A stretch of 64,000 bases of DNA from Pseudomonas sp. Irchel s3h17 (GTDB lineage Bacteria > Pseudomonadota > Gammaproteobacteria > Pseudomonadales > Pseudomonadaceae). Location of the stretch: contig NZ_FYDL01000007.1 of assembly GCF_900187505.1 (NCBI RefSeq), forward strand, positions 124,001-188,000, in the 5' to 3' direction. Shown one piece after another: positions 20,865-29,266 of this stretch. A program made the translations under genes and the position numbers. The notes beneath the pieces were generated by a model. The model was not told the origin of the DNA and made no database searches. It saw only the letters and a program-made list of their open reading frames with translations. How positions within the stretch are numbered: position 1 is the stretch's first letter; every line of letters begins with the position of its first letter.

Positions 20865-21201
20865 CGACGAGCTTCCCGTCATCCCAGGCAAACGCTACTT
20901 CACCATTGGTGAAGTCAGCGAGTTATGTGCGGTAAAACCGCACGTACTACGCTACTGGGAGCAGGAGTTTCCTCAACTCAACCCCGTCAAACGCCGCGGA
21001 AACCGCCGGTATTATCAGCGCCAGGACGTGCTGATGATCCGGCAGATCCGCGCGTTGCTGTACGACCAGGGGTTCACCATCGGCGGCGCGCGCCTGCGTT
21101 TGTCCGGCGATGAAGCCAAAGACGACACCACCCAATACAAACAAATGATCCGCCAGATGATCTCCGAGCTCGAAGATGTGCTGGTGGTACTCAAGAAGTA
21201 A
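20845..21201 (+). CDS. MerR-family transcriptional regulator
   Basis: This 118-residue protein starts with a MerR-type winged helix ([20 protein letters not shown], then [15 protein letters not shown]) and ends in a short dimerisation helix. It lacks the metal or drug-binding C terminus of typical MerR activators, so the signal is unknown. The ATG at 20845 is used; the gene overlaps the end of ihfA by 20 bases, a conserved pseudomonad arrangement. It immediately precedes tRNA-Pro. Confidence 0.88.
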   Translation: MLEPSHNDELPVIPGKRYFTIGEVSELCAVKPHVLRYWEQEFPQLNPVKRRGNRRYYQRQDVLMIRQIRALLYDQGFTIGGARLRLSGDEAKDDTTQYKQMIRQMISELEDVLVVLKK

Positions 21202-21289
21202 ATTCTTGCTTTTAAATACTTCCAGTTTTCAAAAGCTTGCGTTATATTCTTGAACGTCCCTCGAGAAGAGGAACAGATTCACGCCTAGT

Positions 21290-21366
21290 CGGGGCGTAGC
21301 GCAGTCCGGTAGCGCACTAGCATGGGGTGCTAGGGGTCGAGTGTTCGAATCACTCCGTCCCGACCA
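21290..21366 (+). tRNA. tRNA-Pro (anticodon GGG)
   Basis: A full cloverleaf is seen: acceptor CGGGGCG pairs with CGTCCCG (one G-T), the D arm contains AGTCCGGTA, the anticodon stem CTAGC/GCTAG encloses ATGGGGT with anticodon GGG at positions 34-36, the T arm contains TTCGAAT, and the 3' end has an encoded ACCA. Its 3' half is the island attachment site. Confidence 0.96.
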
Positions 21367-21371
21367 TATTT
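21319..21371 (+). repeat. attL: tRNA-Pro 3' half, 53-bp direct repeat
   Basis: The 53 bases from the anticodon stem to the ATATTT after the CCA end recur exactly at 38022-38074. This is the footprint of a tyrosine integrase that recombines in the tRNA 3' half and restores the gene. Confidence 0.93.
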
Positions 21372-21374
21372 CGT

Positions 21375-21407
21375 AAGGGGATCAAGCACTTAGCGGCTTG
21401 GTCCCCT
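21375..21407 (+). terminator. Terminator after tRNA-Pro (island side)
   Basis: A 13-bp stem (AAGGGGATCAAGC against GCTTGGTCCCCTT) is followed by a T-rich stretch. It terminates the tRNA transcript and was probably brought in by the island. Confidence 0.85.
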
Positions 21408-21453
21408 TTCTCGTTTCAGGGCTGCGCAAAACCCGCGCAAAACTGGCGCAAAA

Positions 21454-22566
21454 CTACCCAGTTATTTCGCTGATATTCAGGTCCGGAATCGCCTCGGACC
21501 AGACGATTTCCTCATGGTCTCGCTGGTAGTTTTTGGTCATACCTTCGCTCGCATGCCCCGCGATTTTCTGCCCATCCTTTCCGGCTTTCTTGTACAGATG
21601 CAGTGATAGCGCCCGCACTTCGTGGAAGCCCGGCATTTCCTCTTCTTTCCATCCCTTGTAGCATTCCGCCGTCTCTCTGGCGTTCTTGAACGCTCGCGTC
21701 AAATACCGCTCTTCAATCTTCGTCCAGTGATCCTTGGTCTGCGCCTGTTTCTGTTTCAGGCGGTCAGGCTTACGGTGCACCAGGAACGGCGAAGCAGTGT
21801 CGTCACGGCATCGGCTGATGACCGCCTGCAGCTCCGCGGTGACCCGAAAGCGAATCCATGCCGCGTCACTGGCCTTGGCCGTCTTCTTTTGAACCACGTA
21901 CAGGTACCCCTCCCGCACGCCGTCGAAGCGCATATCGAGGATATCTGTTCGGCGCTGAGCGGTGATCAGGGCTAGGTCAATCGCGTTCTGTAACCAGGCT
22001 GGCGCTTTCTCTCTGATGGCCTTCAAGCCCTCGACGGTGTGGCGCTTGCGCTGTTTCTTCTCAATGCGGTTGATCGTGGTTGCTGCGGGATTGTCAGGGC
22101 ACAGGCCTTTGGCCGCGGCGTGGTTGAAGATATCGATCAACAGCGCCCTGCACTGGTTCGCCGTGCGCGGGGTCAGTGCATCCAGCATTTCCGCGATCAT
22201 GCGGATTGTGATCTGGTCGATCGCCTTACCCTCGAACTGCTTGCGGAAGCGCCTAAAGTGAACCGCGTACAGGCCGAGTGTGCCCTTGGCCAACTCGCGA
22301 GGTGGCAGTACGTCAGCTTCGTACTTGTCGAGGAAGGTGGTGAATGACTCCGATGAACTGGACAGCACGGCGCCGACCAGGTCAGCACCGCGCATAAACT
22401 CAAGGTTCAGTTGCTTCGCTGCGTCGATCGCTTTGATGCGGTCGGTACCGAACTGGAACCACTTCCCGTCGGTCGGCCGTCGGTAGCGATAGGTCGAGCG
22501 CCGCGCATCGAAGTACAGATTCTGCGGCAGGTTCTTGTTCGCAGTATTGCGCGGCCTTGGGGCCAT
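21454..22566 (-). CDS. Tyrosine site-specific integrase
   Basis: This protein of about 370 residues is a phage-type tyrosine recombinase. Domains in order are an N-terminal arm-binding region (NLYFDARRSTYRYRRPTDGK), a SAM-like core-binding region and the catalytic domain. Catalytic residues seen are the first arginine in ITAQRRTDILDM, a lysine in KKTAKAS, the HxxR in HEVRALSLHLY, and the tyrosine in MTKNYQRDH. It should recombine the 53-bp att repeats. The start is taken at 22566, where ATGA overlaps the stop of the small upstream gene; AAAGGAG precedes it. Confidence 0.9.
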   Translation of the reverse strand: MAPRPRNTANKNLPQNLYFDARRSTYRYRRPTDGKWFQFGTDRIKAIDAAKQLNLEFMRGADLVGAVLSSSSESFTTFLDKYEADVLPPRELAKGTLGLYAVHFRRFRKQFEGKAIDQITIRMIAEMLDALTPRTANQCRALLIDIFNHAAAKGLCPDNPAATTINRIEKKQRKRHTVEGLKAIREKAPAWLQNAIDLALITAQRRTDILDMRFDGVREGYLYVVQKKTAKASDAAWIRFRVTAELQAVISRCRDDTASPFLVHRKPDRLKQKQAQTKDHWTKIEERYLTRAFKNARETAECYKGWKEEEMPGFHEVRALSLHLYKKAGKDGQKIAGHASEGMTKNYQRDHEEIVWSEAIPDLNISEITG

Positions 22567-22778
22567 CATGCTGCTCCTTTCAATACCATTGCCACCAGAT
22601 CGTTTCCGCCTGACCGGTTGAAGGCAGTCCAATCAACGTACCAGAGTTTCCCAATCTGCTCGCCGGGCACTATTCCGTTACGGATGTGGTTGCGGATAGC
22701 TTGGGGGCATTGCGGGGTTCCGTTTTCGCCCCAGCGTCGACGCTGAAACTCGCTGATCTTTATCAGTTCTCGCTTCAT
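22566..22778 (-). CDS. Excisionase-like DNA-binding protein
   Basis: This 70-residue basic protein sits directly upstream of the integrase and overlaps it by a few bases, the usual place for a recombination directionality factor. Its pattern (KISEFQRRRWG..., AIRNHIRNGIVPGEQIGKLWYVDWTAF) resembles winged-helix excisionases of phage islands. It would bias the integrase towards excision. The assignment rests on size, context and pattern. Confidence 0.7.
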   Translation of the reverse strand: MKRELIKISEFQRRRWGENGTPQCPQAIRNHIRNGIVPGEQIGKLWYVDWTAFNRSGGNDLVAMVLKGAA

Positions 22779-22845
22779 TGAATACCTCTACCCGGGTTGG
22801 GCGTTGTTGCTCCACGCCGCGCGTGGCGGCAGAAGGTGGGGGTGG

Positions 22846-23124
22846 TCAGATGATTGCGGTCAGCGTCTGACTGCCGTCGGTATGGGTGGTTGTCATGTGC
22901 ATTACGGAGCGGCTGGGTGGCCGGATGAGATTCAGCGCCTGGACAAACCTCTCGCACGACACCTCATCCGTGCCTGGCAGGATGGTGGTGCAGAACAGCT
23001 CTCGCTCATCCTCGTCCTCAAGCTGAGCGGAAAGCAGCAAGGCAATCTCATGCTCTCTGCAGATAGCGATGATCTTGTGGACCAGAGGGCTGATTTGTTC
23101 GTCGTACACGTTTTCTTTGGTCAT
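22846..23124 (-). CDS. Phage-type hypothetical protein
   Basis: This 92-residue protein starts MTKENVYDEQISPLVHKI. I do not recognise a named family; the first half is helical and the end is Thr/Ser-rich. The ATG at 23124 follows a GAGGAATTCTC ribosome site that recurs before other phage genes in this window. It belongs to a run of minus-strand early phage genes. Confidence 0.6.
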   Translation of the reverse strand: MTKENVYDEQISPLVHKIIAICREHEIALLLSAQLEDEDERELFCTTILPGTDEVSCERFVQALNLIRPPSRSVMHMTTTHTDGSQTLTAII

Positions 23125-23207
23125 GAGAATTCCTCGCCCGCCGTTCACCGGCAGGCTGGTATGTATGCCGGGGCATACCCGGGAAGTGGAGGGTGGTGAA
23201 CTGGTGG

Positions 23208-23987
23208 TCAGGCAATCGCACATAGAGCGAGAACGTCATCGCCGCCGTGCGCAATGCCGGCGTGCAGGTCTACATTTCGTCCCGCGAGCATGCCCGCAAT
23301 TTGGGCGTTCAAATCGAGTTCGGTTTCACGCGCCTTACGGGCTTTACCCACGCCGTTGTTGGCTAGGTACTCGGCTATCAGCGCCTTGTCCTGTGATTGC
23401 AGAGCTACTAGATCATGACCATCACTTGACGTGGCGATGCTGTCTTCCTCGCCTTGCGGGATCAAAGCGCGAAGCTTTCCGTAGACTTGACCGACCCAAG
23501 CAAGGGCGAAGTGGTCACCAGCCGTTTCGGCTGAATAAGAGCTACGATTTCTGCCCGACCGAACACCAGCGGCGTACTCCTTGCGCGCCATGGTTAGCTT
23601 GGTCAGTAGTGCCTCGTAGGCATACAGCGCTATATTCTGAGCTGGGGTTACTCCGACGAATGATGCGTGTTCAACTATTCGTTGCTTGGTTTTGCACCAT
23701 TGCCTGTTGCGCAGCGCGGTGCAGCTGAACACTTCGGCGACAGCGCTGCTCAACTGCTGATCCCACATTGGCCTACGCTCGTTGCGAGAGTATTGAGAGT
23801 CGACCTCTCCGACGTCACTGAGCTTTACGTCCATTTCGGTCAGTCGATATTCACGCATCAGCGCTTGTGCTTGTCGAAGTGCTGTGGCTGCTTCGTTCTC
23901 GTTGGCGCTTTTGGATAGGGCCAAGCAGTGCTTGATCTTACGGATCGCCCGCTCGAGTTTCTTTTCGTCGATGTGATTGTCGGACAT
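23208..23987 (-). CDS. DUF2786 domain phage protein
   Basis: This 259-residue protein has an N-terminal DUF2786 segment (about residues 9-50, KLERAIRKIKHCLALSKSANENEAATALRQA) and a longer C-terminal region common in phage homologues. Function is unknown; such proteins occur in phage early regions and islands. It is in line with the neighbouring minus-strand genes. Confidence 0.75.
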   Translation of the reverse strand: MSDNHIDEKKLERAIRKIKHCLALSKSANENEAATALRQAQALMREYRLTEMDVKLSDVGEVDSQYSRNERRPMWDQQLSSAVAEVFSCTALRNRQWCKTKQRIVEHASFVGVTPAQNIALYAYEALLTKLTMARKEYAAGVRSGRNRSSYSAETAGDHFALAWVGQVYGKLRALIPQGEEDSIATSSDGHDLVALQSQDKALIAEYLANNGVGKARKARETELDLNAQIAGMLAGRNVDLHAGIAHGGDDVLALCAIA

Positions 23988-24071
23988 AGGGGATCCTCGC
24001 CGGCTGGCGTGAAGTATGTTTGTGAGCTAATGCTTAATGGCCCGGCACGGGGCCTGAACAGGGAGCGGGTT

Positions 24072-24368
24072 ATGTCATTCGAAGAAGATGATGGGCAAAG
24101 CGGTTACGTCAGTGACCTGCTCGAGGGTGGCTATTTGCAGGGGCCTGAAATTGGTGCAGCAAAAGCCTTTCTGGAAGAAGGCGACGACGGCTTAACGCCA
24201 CCCCAAAGATTTGTTCTTGATAATTTCGTCCTGCGAAAAAACGACCCTGGCTCATGCAAGAGATGCCGCAATGGTATCGAATGGTCCGAAAAATATGAGG
24301 CCAAGCACAATGGAGGATTCTGCGGCTGGTGCGCTAATGTTATTGACAAGGCCGGTCGCGACGACTGA
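24072..24368 (+). CDS. Small zinc-ribbon phage protein
   Basis: This 98-residue protein has two CxxC pairs, CKRC and CGWC, about 25 residues apart near the C terminus, which suggests a zinc ribbon. The first half is acidic (MSFEEDDGQSGYVSDLLEGG). The start at 24072 is chosen because the codons before it resemble non-coding DNA; the ribosome site is weak. It is divergent from the DUF2786 gene. A similar CxxC protein occurs at 49881. Confidence 0.6.
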   Translation: MSFEEDDGQSGYVSDLLEGGYLQGPEIGAAKAFLEEGDDGLTPPQRFVLDNFVLRKNDPGSCKRCRNGIEWSEKYEAKHNGGFCGWCANVIDKAGRDD

Positions 24369-24619
24369 TATCCATGCTCCAGCGCTTTAGGTGCCGTGCG
24401 GAGCGTAGTTCCAGATACAGGTGTTGCCGGAGCGTGTGCGCTCTTTCCAATCGCCGGAGATTTCCGGAATCAGGATCATGGCGTTCTTGTCCACGGTGTA
24501 TCTTCGGTCAGGCGCCGCCCTCCGTGACCGGAAACGGCATGATGGCAATTTGGGTTTGGATGGTCTATTAAGATCTGGCTCAGTCGAGCTATGACCAAAC
24601 CTAAAATCGGAGTTGATAA

Positions 24620-25063
24620 ATGGATTTCGCTCAAGACCCAGGTACATTTGTGAGTTATCTGGCCAAAATTGGTCGTGACTCTAATCACGCAAAGACAAAC
24701 TTTCTCAGTTACATTGATCACTGGAAGCTCCTAGCTGAACGAAGCTACGGTCAACTGGTGACAATTGAGCATCTACCAGATGAGCGTGGTTACAGCGGTA
24801 CCATTCTCGGTAAAGCGTTTACCATCGAAATCATTCCAATCGCTGTAGAAACGGAAGGCCGTGTTGAAGCGATTGTGACTGTGCCAGCACTTAGTGGAGG
24901 CAAGACGGAGGTTGGTCGATTCCGAATCAACCGGGATGGCGATTTAGCAGATGCCGATGCGCAAAATGGTGGCAACTACGACAACCTCATGAGCATCAAG
25001 ATCTATATGGGTGTTCTGAGGAAAGTTTTGGAATCCTCAGTTCAAGTAGATCACTCATCGTGA
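24620..25063 (+). CDS. Hypothetical protein, low GC
   Basis: This 147-residue protein has no family I recognise. It reads as a soluble alpha/beta protein (TIEHLPDERGYSGTILGKA, IEIIPIAVETEGRVEAIVTV). Its codons are less GC-rich than the neighbours, in line with recent gain. A GGAG site lies 9-10 bases before the ATG. The 250 bases before it hold no convincing gene; a 35-codon minus-strand frame ending at about 24390 may be the end of a lost gene. Confidence 0.55.
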   Translation: MDFAQDPGTFVSYLAKIGRDSNHAKTNFLSYIDHWKLLAERSYGQLVTIEHLPDERGYSGTILGKAFTIEIIPIAVETEGRVEAIVTVPALSGGKTEVGRFRINRDGDLADADAQNGGNYDNLMSIKIYMGVLRKVLESSVQVDHSS

Positions 25064-25157
25064 ATTAGACGTAGTTCCTCACGCTAGTAGGCGAGCTCCA
25101 ATTTCCGCGACACGCTTTCATATATCGTGATTTCGTGTCGCGGCGCCGCTGGATTGG

Positions 25158-25973
25158 TTACTTCGGGTCGAAGGCTCCCAGCGAAAGGGCTGCATTTCTA
25201 CCGATTTTATCCTGCAGGACCGTTTTGAACTCCTGCGCGATGTCTTCGCGCTGAACTTCTTCGCCGACCCAGCGCAGCTTCAGCACTGGCTGGGCGCCGC
25301 TGGTAATGACCGAAACCCGCAGGTTGATCCACTGTTCGGTCAGACCTTCGAAGGGAATTACGTTGAACAGCAGGGAAGTTGGTAGCGTTTCTTTGCTGCG
25401 GGCCTCGATCTGGTCCAGGGTGCTGCGGCTGGCGCTGGTCTCGCTGACGGTGTGGTCCGATTCGGATGCTGCCTTGATGGTGATGGTGCGAACCGCAGCG
25501 ATGGCCTTGGCGATGCTCATGCTGCCGCCTGCCTCATCCATGGCGCTCAGGTACTGGTGCCAGTCTTCGATCCAGTCGCTCAGGTCTTTCTGTGTCATGG
25601 CGCGGCTGCCGATCGCCTGGACCGCCTTGTAGCCTGCGGATGGTTTTAGTTTCAGTATCGCGCGGTCGTCGGCGTGGCCTGGCACTGCATCGTTGCCCAG
25701 GTTGAACAACAGCGTGCAGGTCATTTCATCCTGATCGATAAAACCCTTGGCATCAGGAAGCGCTCGGTCAGCAACATACGCACTGAAGTCGGCCAGCGAG
25801 TGGGTGGAGTAGATGCCACGGAAACGGCTGCGGCCTGCCTGCCATTTTTCCAGGGTGATCACTTGGCAGCCTGCTGGCAGCACCGCCGTCGGTGTGTGGG
25901 TGCCTAGGCTCTTGCCGTGTGCTTCGAGCGCGGTATCTGTGATGTGCTGGATCGCTTCTTTGCTCAGAGACAT
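25158..25973 (-). CDS. DUF2303 (YfdQ-like) phage protein
   Basis: This 271-residue protein matches the DUF2303/YfdQ family of prophage proteins, of unknown function and usually found in early regions. Family traits include the central FIDQDEMTCTLLFNLGN and SDWIEDWHQYLSAMD segments and the C-terminal EDIAQEFKTVLQD. It is followed upstream (26000) by its usual small partner. Confidence 0.82.
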   Translation of the reverse strand: MSLSKEAIQHITDTALEAHGKSLGTHTPTAVLPAGCQVITLEKWQAGRSRFRGIYSTHSLADFSAYVADRALPDAKGFIDQDEMTCTLLFNLGNDAVPGHADDRAILKLKPSAGYKAVQAIGSRAMTQKDLSDWIEDWHQYLSAMDEAGGSMSIAKAIAAVRTITIKAASESDHTVSETSASRSTLDQIEARSKETLPTSLLFNVIPFEGLTEQWINLRVSVITSGAQPVLKLRWVGEEVQREDIAQEFKTVLQDKIGRNAALSLGAFDPK

Positions 25974-25999
25974 TTATCGATTCCTTGGTGGCTGAGTAG

Positions 26000-26347
26000 T
26001 TACGTGCGGGGAGTGATAGGGGCTTGTTCGCGGCTGAAGAGCTGGTCGTGCTTCTCGGCGAAGAGGGTGATCCTGCCGCCGGAGCCGACATGCATGGGCG
26101 TATCCAGGCTGGTGTTCTCGCTGCGTGTGCCGCGCTTGGTCGGCACCTTGTAGTCGAGCTTGTGCTTGATCTTCACTTGGCTGGATTCGCCGATCTGGCT
26201 GAAATCCAGGGTGATGACCAGCTTCCCGGACTTACCGTGGTCAACAACCCCGGCGGCTACTTCGGAAAGGGCGTGGCCTATCTGGTTGGCGAATGCACCA
26301 CCGTTCAGCTCTTCGAGGAACTCTGCGGTATCGGTAGGGATGGACAT
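26000..26347 (-). CDS. Phage protein, partner of DUF2303 gene
   Basis: This 115-residue protein is of the type found beside DUF2303 genes in pseudomonad prophages. It has a beta-rich centre (KLVITLDFSQIGESSQVKIKH). No function is known. It lies 26 bases upstream of the DUF2303 gene on the same strand. Confidence 0.65.
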   Translation of the reverse strand: MSIPTDTAEFLEELNGGAFANQIGHALSEVAAGVVDHGKSGKLVITLDFSQIGESSQVKIKHKLDYKVPTKRGTRSENTSLDTPMHVGSGGRITLFAEKHDQLFSREQAPITPRT

Positions 26348-26438
26348 GGTTTTTTCTCCGGGGTGGCCACTAGGCCGCTGGGGGGAAGACTGAGTTGCGG
26401 CTGGCTACGACGTTGGCGTACCAACTTCTTGATCGGTC

Positions 26439-26801
26439 TCAATGGCCCGCGCCGAAGTAGGCGAACAGGAACAACATGAGCGCCAATCCGGCAGTCCAGC
26501 GCAGAAGCGTGCGAGCGAATGCTTTCGCTGTCTTGTGGCTGGCAGCGAAGAGCTCGGCGTTGTCTTCGAGCTGTTGTGCGAACCGGCAGGCATTGTCATG
26601 ACCAAACAGCTCACCCTTTGCCGTACCGGTGGAGCGCTCAATCACTTCGAAGGTATTGCCGCCGCGCGGTACAACGGTGAACCGCAGTGCTTGATCCGGT
26701 TCTTCGCGGCCTATGTGCTGGTACATCTCGGAAGTGGCCAGGGAGGTCCGGAGACGCAACCCATGGAGGATTGCTTGGCTCTGTCTGATCGTTTGGTTCA
26801 T
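26439..26801 (-). CDS. Phage hypothetical protein with C-terminal membrane segment
   Basis: This 120-residue protein has a soluble N-terminal part and one hydrophobic helix at about residues 100-117 (WTAGLALMLFLFAYFG), so it is probably tail-anchored in the inner membrane. I do not recognise the family. A GAGGAATCGCC site precedes the ATG. It is the first gene of this minus-strand phage run. Confidence 0.58.
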   Translation of the reverse strand: MNQTIRQSQAILHGLRLRTSLATSEMYQHIGREEPDQALRFTVVPRGGNTFEVIERSTGTAKGELFGHDNACRFAQQLEDNAELFAASHKTAKAFARTLLRWTAGLALMLFLFAYFGAGH

Positions 26802-26904
26802 GGCGATTCCTCAGTTTGGGTTGCGTGTATTCGTCAGCACTCGGACCACATGCTGGTTGCCGATGGGCGCAGGGGAGAGTGCTGACGGATAAAGGCAGGC
26901 GAAA

Positions 26905-26930
26905 AAAAGCCCGAGGGTTCCCGGGCTTTT
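26905..26930. terminator. Bidirectional terminator
   Basis: AAAAGCCCG pairs with CGGGCTTTT around an 8-base loop, with A and T tracts on the two sides. Confidence 0.85.
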
Positions 26931-26966
26931 GTGGTGCGTCACACAGACCTCCCTATGTGAGCGCTG

Positions 26967-27395
26967 GTGAGCGACCGCAGCACCCACCAGGGCGTCAGCA
27001 CCCAGTACCAGGACCCGGCCAGCGGGGAATTACAGATATCGTACCTGGACAACCCCAACGTGCCGGAAGGGCTACCGCCAGTGCACACCGACCGCCATCT
27101 CTACCCGGACAAAAGCGCTGCCGACGAAGCGGCCAAGGCCCGCCTGGCCGCGTTCAACCGATCCACCGCCTCGGTGCGGCTCGACCTCCCCGGACGTACT
27201 GATCTGTTTTCCGAATGCATGATTGAAGCGCAGGGCTTCAAGCGCGGGCTCGATGGTGAGTACTTGGCAGAGTCGGTCGATCACACCTTCACCCCGTCCG
27301 GGTGGACGGTGTCGGTGGAGTGCAACGGCGGCAAGGAGGGCAAGGCCAAGGCGTCAGGGAAGCCGCAGAAAGTCGTGCTCGAAGTGCCAGATTGA
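26967..27395 (+). pseudogene. 3' fragment of a phage late control D (GpD) gene
   Basis: The last 130 or so residues match the C terminus of GpD-type tail proteins (SVRLDLPGRTDLFSECM, YLAESVDHTFTPSGWTV), which normally run to well over 300 residues. The N-terminal two thirds are missing. A near-identical fragment lies at 40950-41285, also before an adenine methylase gene. It is a prophage tail remnant and not likely functional. Confidence 0.72.
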
Positions 27396-27564
27396 TTGGC
27401 AGGGAGCGTGAGTTGTCCCAGGTCAAAAAGGTTTTAACCCCGAAGTAAAAGGAGCGGCCAGTTTGGATGCGTCAACATCCAGCCTGGCCACCGTCCCCGC
27501 AGATTGTCCCTGCAAGTCCCGCCAAGGCTCCTGCTCTGTGCACAAAGCGGAGCGAGCCTAGCAC

Positions 27565-27580
27565 CTGTTTATTTATACAG
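27565..27580 (+). promoter_or_regulatory. LexA-type SOS box before the adenine methylase
   Basis: CTGTTTATTTATACAG fits CTGT-N8-ACAG exactly and ends 17 bases before the ATG. The same 16 bases occur before the second methylase copy at 41455. Confidence 0.82.
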
Positions 27581-27597
27581 TAAAGGTCTTGCTATCT

Positions 27598-28392
27598 ATG
27601 TCTTCACCCATCATCCCTTGGATGGGCGGCAAACGCCGCCTGGCCGATCGCCTCATTCCGCTGTTCCCGCCTCACGAATGCTACGTTGAAGTCTTTGCTG
27701 GCGGCGCCGCGCTGTACTTCATGCGTCCCCAGGCTGCGCCGGTGGAAGTGCTCAACGACATCAACGGCGACCTGGTCACTCTATATCGTGTGGTGCAGAA
27801 CCACCTCGAAGAGTTCGTGCGCCAATTCAAATGGGCGCTCAGCTCGCGTCAAGTGTTCGAGTGGCAGAAGATGACCCGCGTCGAAACCCTCACCGACATC
27901 CAGCGCGCTGCCAGATTTTTCTACCTGCAGCACCACGCTTTCGCCGGCAAGGTGTCCGGGCAGACCTTTGGGACCGCGACCACGGCTCCGGCCATTAACC
28001 TGCTGCGCATCGAGGAAAACCTCTCGGCGGCCTGGCAACGCCTGTCCGGCACCTATGTGGAAAACCTGCCGTGGCTGGAATGTGCCGAACGCTACGACCG
28101 TGCCCACACCTTCCACTACATGGACCCACCGTATTGGCAGACCGCAGGGTATGGGGTGGATTTTCCGTTTGAGAATTACGAGCGCATGGCGGATTTCATG
28201 CGCCGCTGCAAGGGCAGGGTGATGGTCAGCATCAACGACCACCCGGACATCCGCCGGGTGTTCGAGGGCTTTCACTTTGAGACGCTGGATATCCGTTACA
28301 CCACGACCAATCAGCGCCAAGGCAAAGCTGAGGTCAGTGGTGAACTGGTGATCATGAACTGGGAGCCGGCGGCATTGGGTGGCCTCTTTTGA
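27598..28392 (+). CDS. Orphan D12-class adenine-N6 DNA methyltransferase (copy 1)
   Basis: This 264-residue enzyme has the D12/Dam-type layout: the AdoMet region with PWMGGKRRLADRL and ECYVEVFAGGAALYF near the N terminus, and the catalytic motif DPPYW at about 176-180. It methylates adenine in DNA; the target (GATC for many relatives) is not readable here. No restriction partner is near. The ATG at 27598 is used; the TTG at 27589 is too close to the AAAGG site. A LexA box lies directly upstream. It differs from copy 2 (41488) at only six residues but at many synonymous sites. Confidence 0.9.
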   Translation: MSSPIIPWMGGKRRLADRLIPLFPPHECYVEVFAGGAALYFMRPQAAPVEVLNDINGDLVTLYRVVQNHLEEFVRQFKWALSSRQVFEWQKMTRVETLTDIQRAARFFYLQHHAFAGKVSGQTFGTATTAPAINLLRIEENLSAAWQRLSGTYVENLPWLECAERYDRAHTFHYMDPPYWQTAGYGVDFPFENYERMADFMRRCKGRVMVSINDHPDIRRVFEGFHFETLDIRYTTTNQRQGKAEVSGELVIMNWEPAALGGLF

Positions 28393-28812
28393 GGGAGAGG
28401 CGTTTGATTGTGGATTCAATCTTGGTGGCACAGAACCATAGGTTCCCGACTTGCCCGGCGCATGCTCAACGAACTATCGGAATCACCGCCACCGGCGACC
28501 AAGGAATGATTGCACTGGCTGCGTGCCAGTCTTGTGTCAGAGCTGTGGTGCACTGACCTACATTAGCGGTCGCGAAAATTAACATGCTTGATACGAACAC
28601 TATAAATCGGGCGCTTCCGACCGAATTCCGTTATCTGGAATTGTTGGGGAAAAATCCCATTATGGCGAATTCAGAATTTCGTCAACCAAATTTCCTGGCG
28701 ATTTGGCTGATCTGTCAACCAGGCAGGTCACGCAGAAAACGACGCAGAATATTCCGGAAATTATTCCGGATGTTGCTGGAGGTGCTGGGGGTGCGGGGGA
28801 TTGTGTACGGTC
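28393..28812. other. Gene-poor junction after the methylase
   Basis: No credible gene is seen. It joins the prophage part of the island to the metabolic part. An inverted ATTCCGGAAATTATTCCGG element lies near 28750. Confidence 0.4.
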
Positions 28813-28904
28813 GGTAGGACGCCGTGAGGGTTGTGCGCAAAACCACCTCTGGAGGCCGCGTGTTTCCGTTTGCATAAGCACAAAAAAGCGGGTGTTTTTT
28901 CGCC
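28813..28904 (+). repeat. Dispersed repeat, copy 1
   Basis: About 90 bases with strong similarity to 37877-37964. The best-conserved part runs from TTGTGCGCAAAACC to GTGTTTT and contains CTGGAGGC and CGTGTTTCCGTTTGCATAAG. Its outer parts (AAAACC..CCTC and G.GG.TGTTTT) are inversely related, so a long hairpin is possible. The family is not one I can name. Confidence 0.6.
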
Positions 28905-29029
28905 CACAGCCAGGCGGTGACCGAAAGTCCTCTGGGCGCCTCATTGGTTGCGTTAGTTCGCCTGTGGGTTTCGCAAATCAACGGGTGTTTCTGTCTGGGC
29001 ATGCTCGCTGAAATCTTGCGTAAGGCCGG

Positions 29030-29266
29030 TAGAGCACAAAGCAAACTGGATCGGCTGGCCGGCTGGCATATCAGCGAACTGTTCACGCTCGGGAACGCGC
29101 CGCGCGCCTGGGCCGAACCTTGACCTACATGGCGAGTCAACCTGTGTCGGATGAACTGTACAAAGACTTGAGAAAGCACTTCAGCGACAAGGAAATTTCC
29201 GACCTGACGTTCACGATCTCGCTAATGAATGCTTGCAACCGGATTGGCGTGAGCAAGGAGGTCTGA
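29030..29266 (+). pseudogene. Carboxymuconolactone decarboxylase-family remnant
   Basis: Two frames together read like an AhpD/CMD-family protein: SKLDRLAGWHISELFT...RAWAEP in one frame and, after loss of about one T near 29120, LTYMASQPVSDELYKDLR and HFSDKEISDLTFTISLMNA in the next. The N-terminal part with the CxxC site is missing. It is a broken member of the detoxification gene set that follows. Confidence 0.6.

Noticed and set aside
24387..24500. A short minus-strand frame ending WNYAPHGT, possible end of a protein gene
   Set aside because: Too short, without a recognisable family or ribosome site; mentioned only as a possible remnant.
27598..28392. A restriction-modification system built on the adenine methylase
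   Set aside because: No endonuclease or specificity gene is adjacent in either copy, so only an orphan methylase is claimed.
28703..29011. A 102-codon plus-strand frame with a TTG start over the dispersed repeat
   Set aside because: It runs through the repeat and has no ribosome site; the repeat structure explains the open frame.
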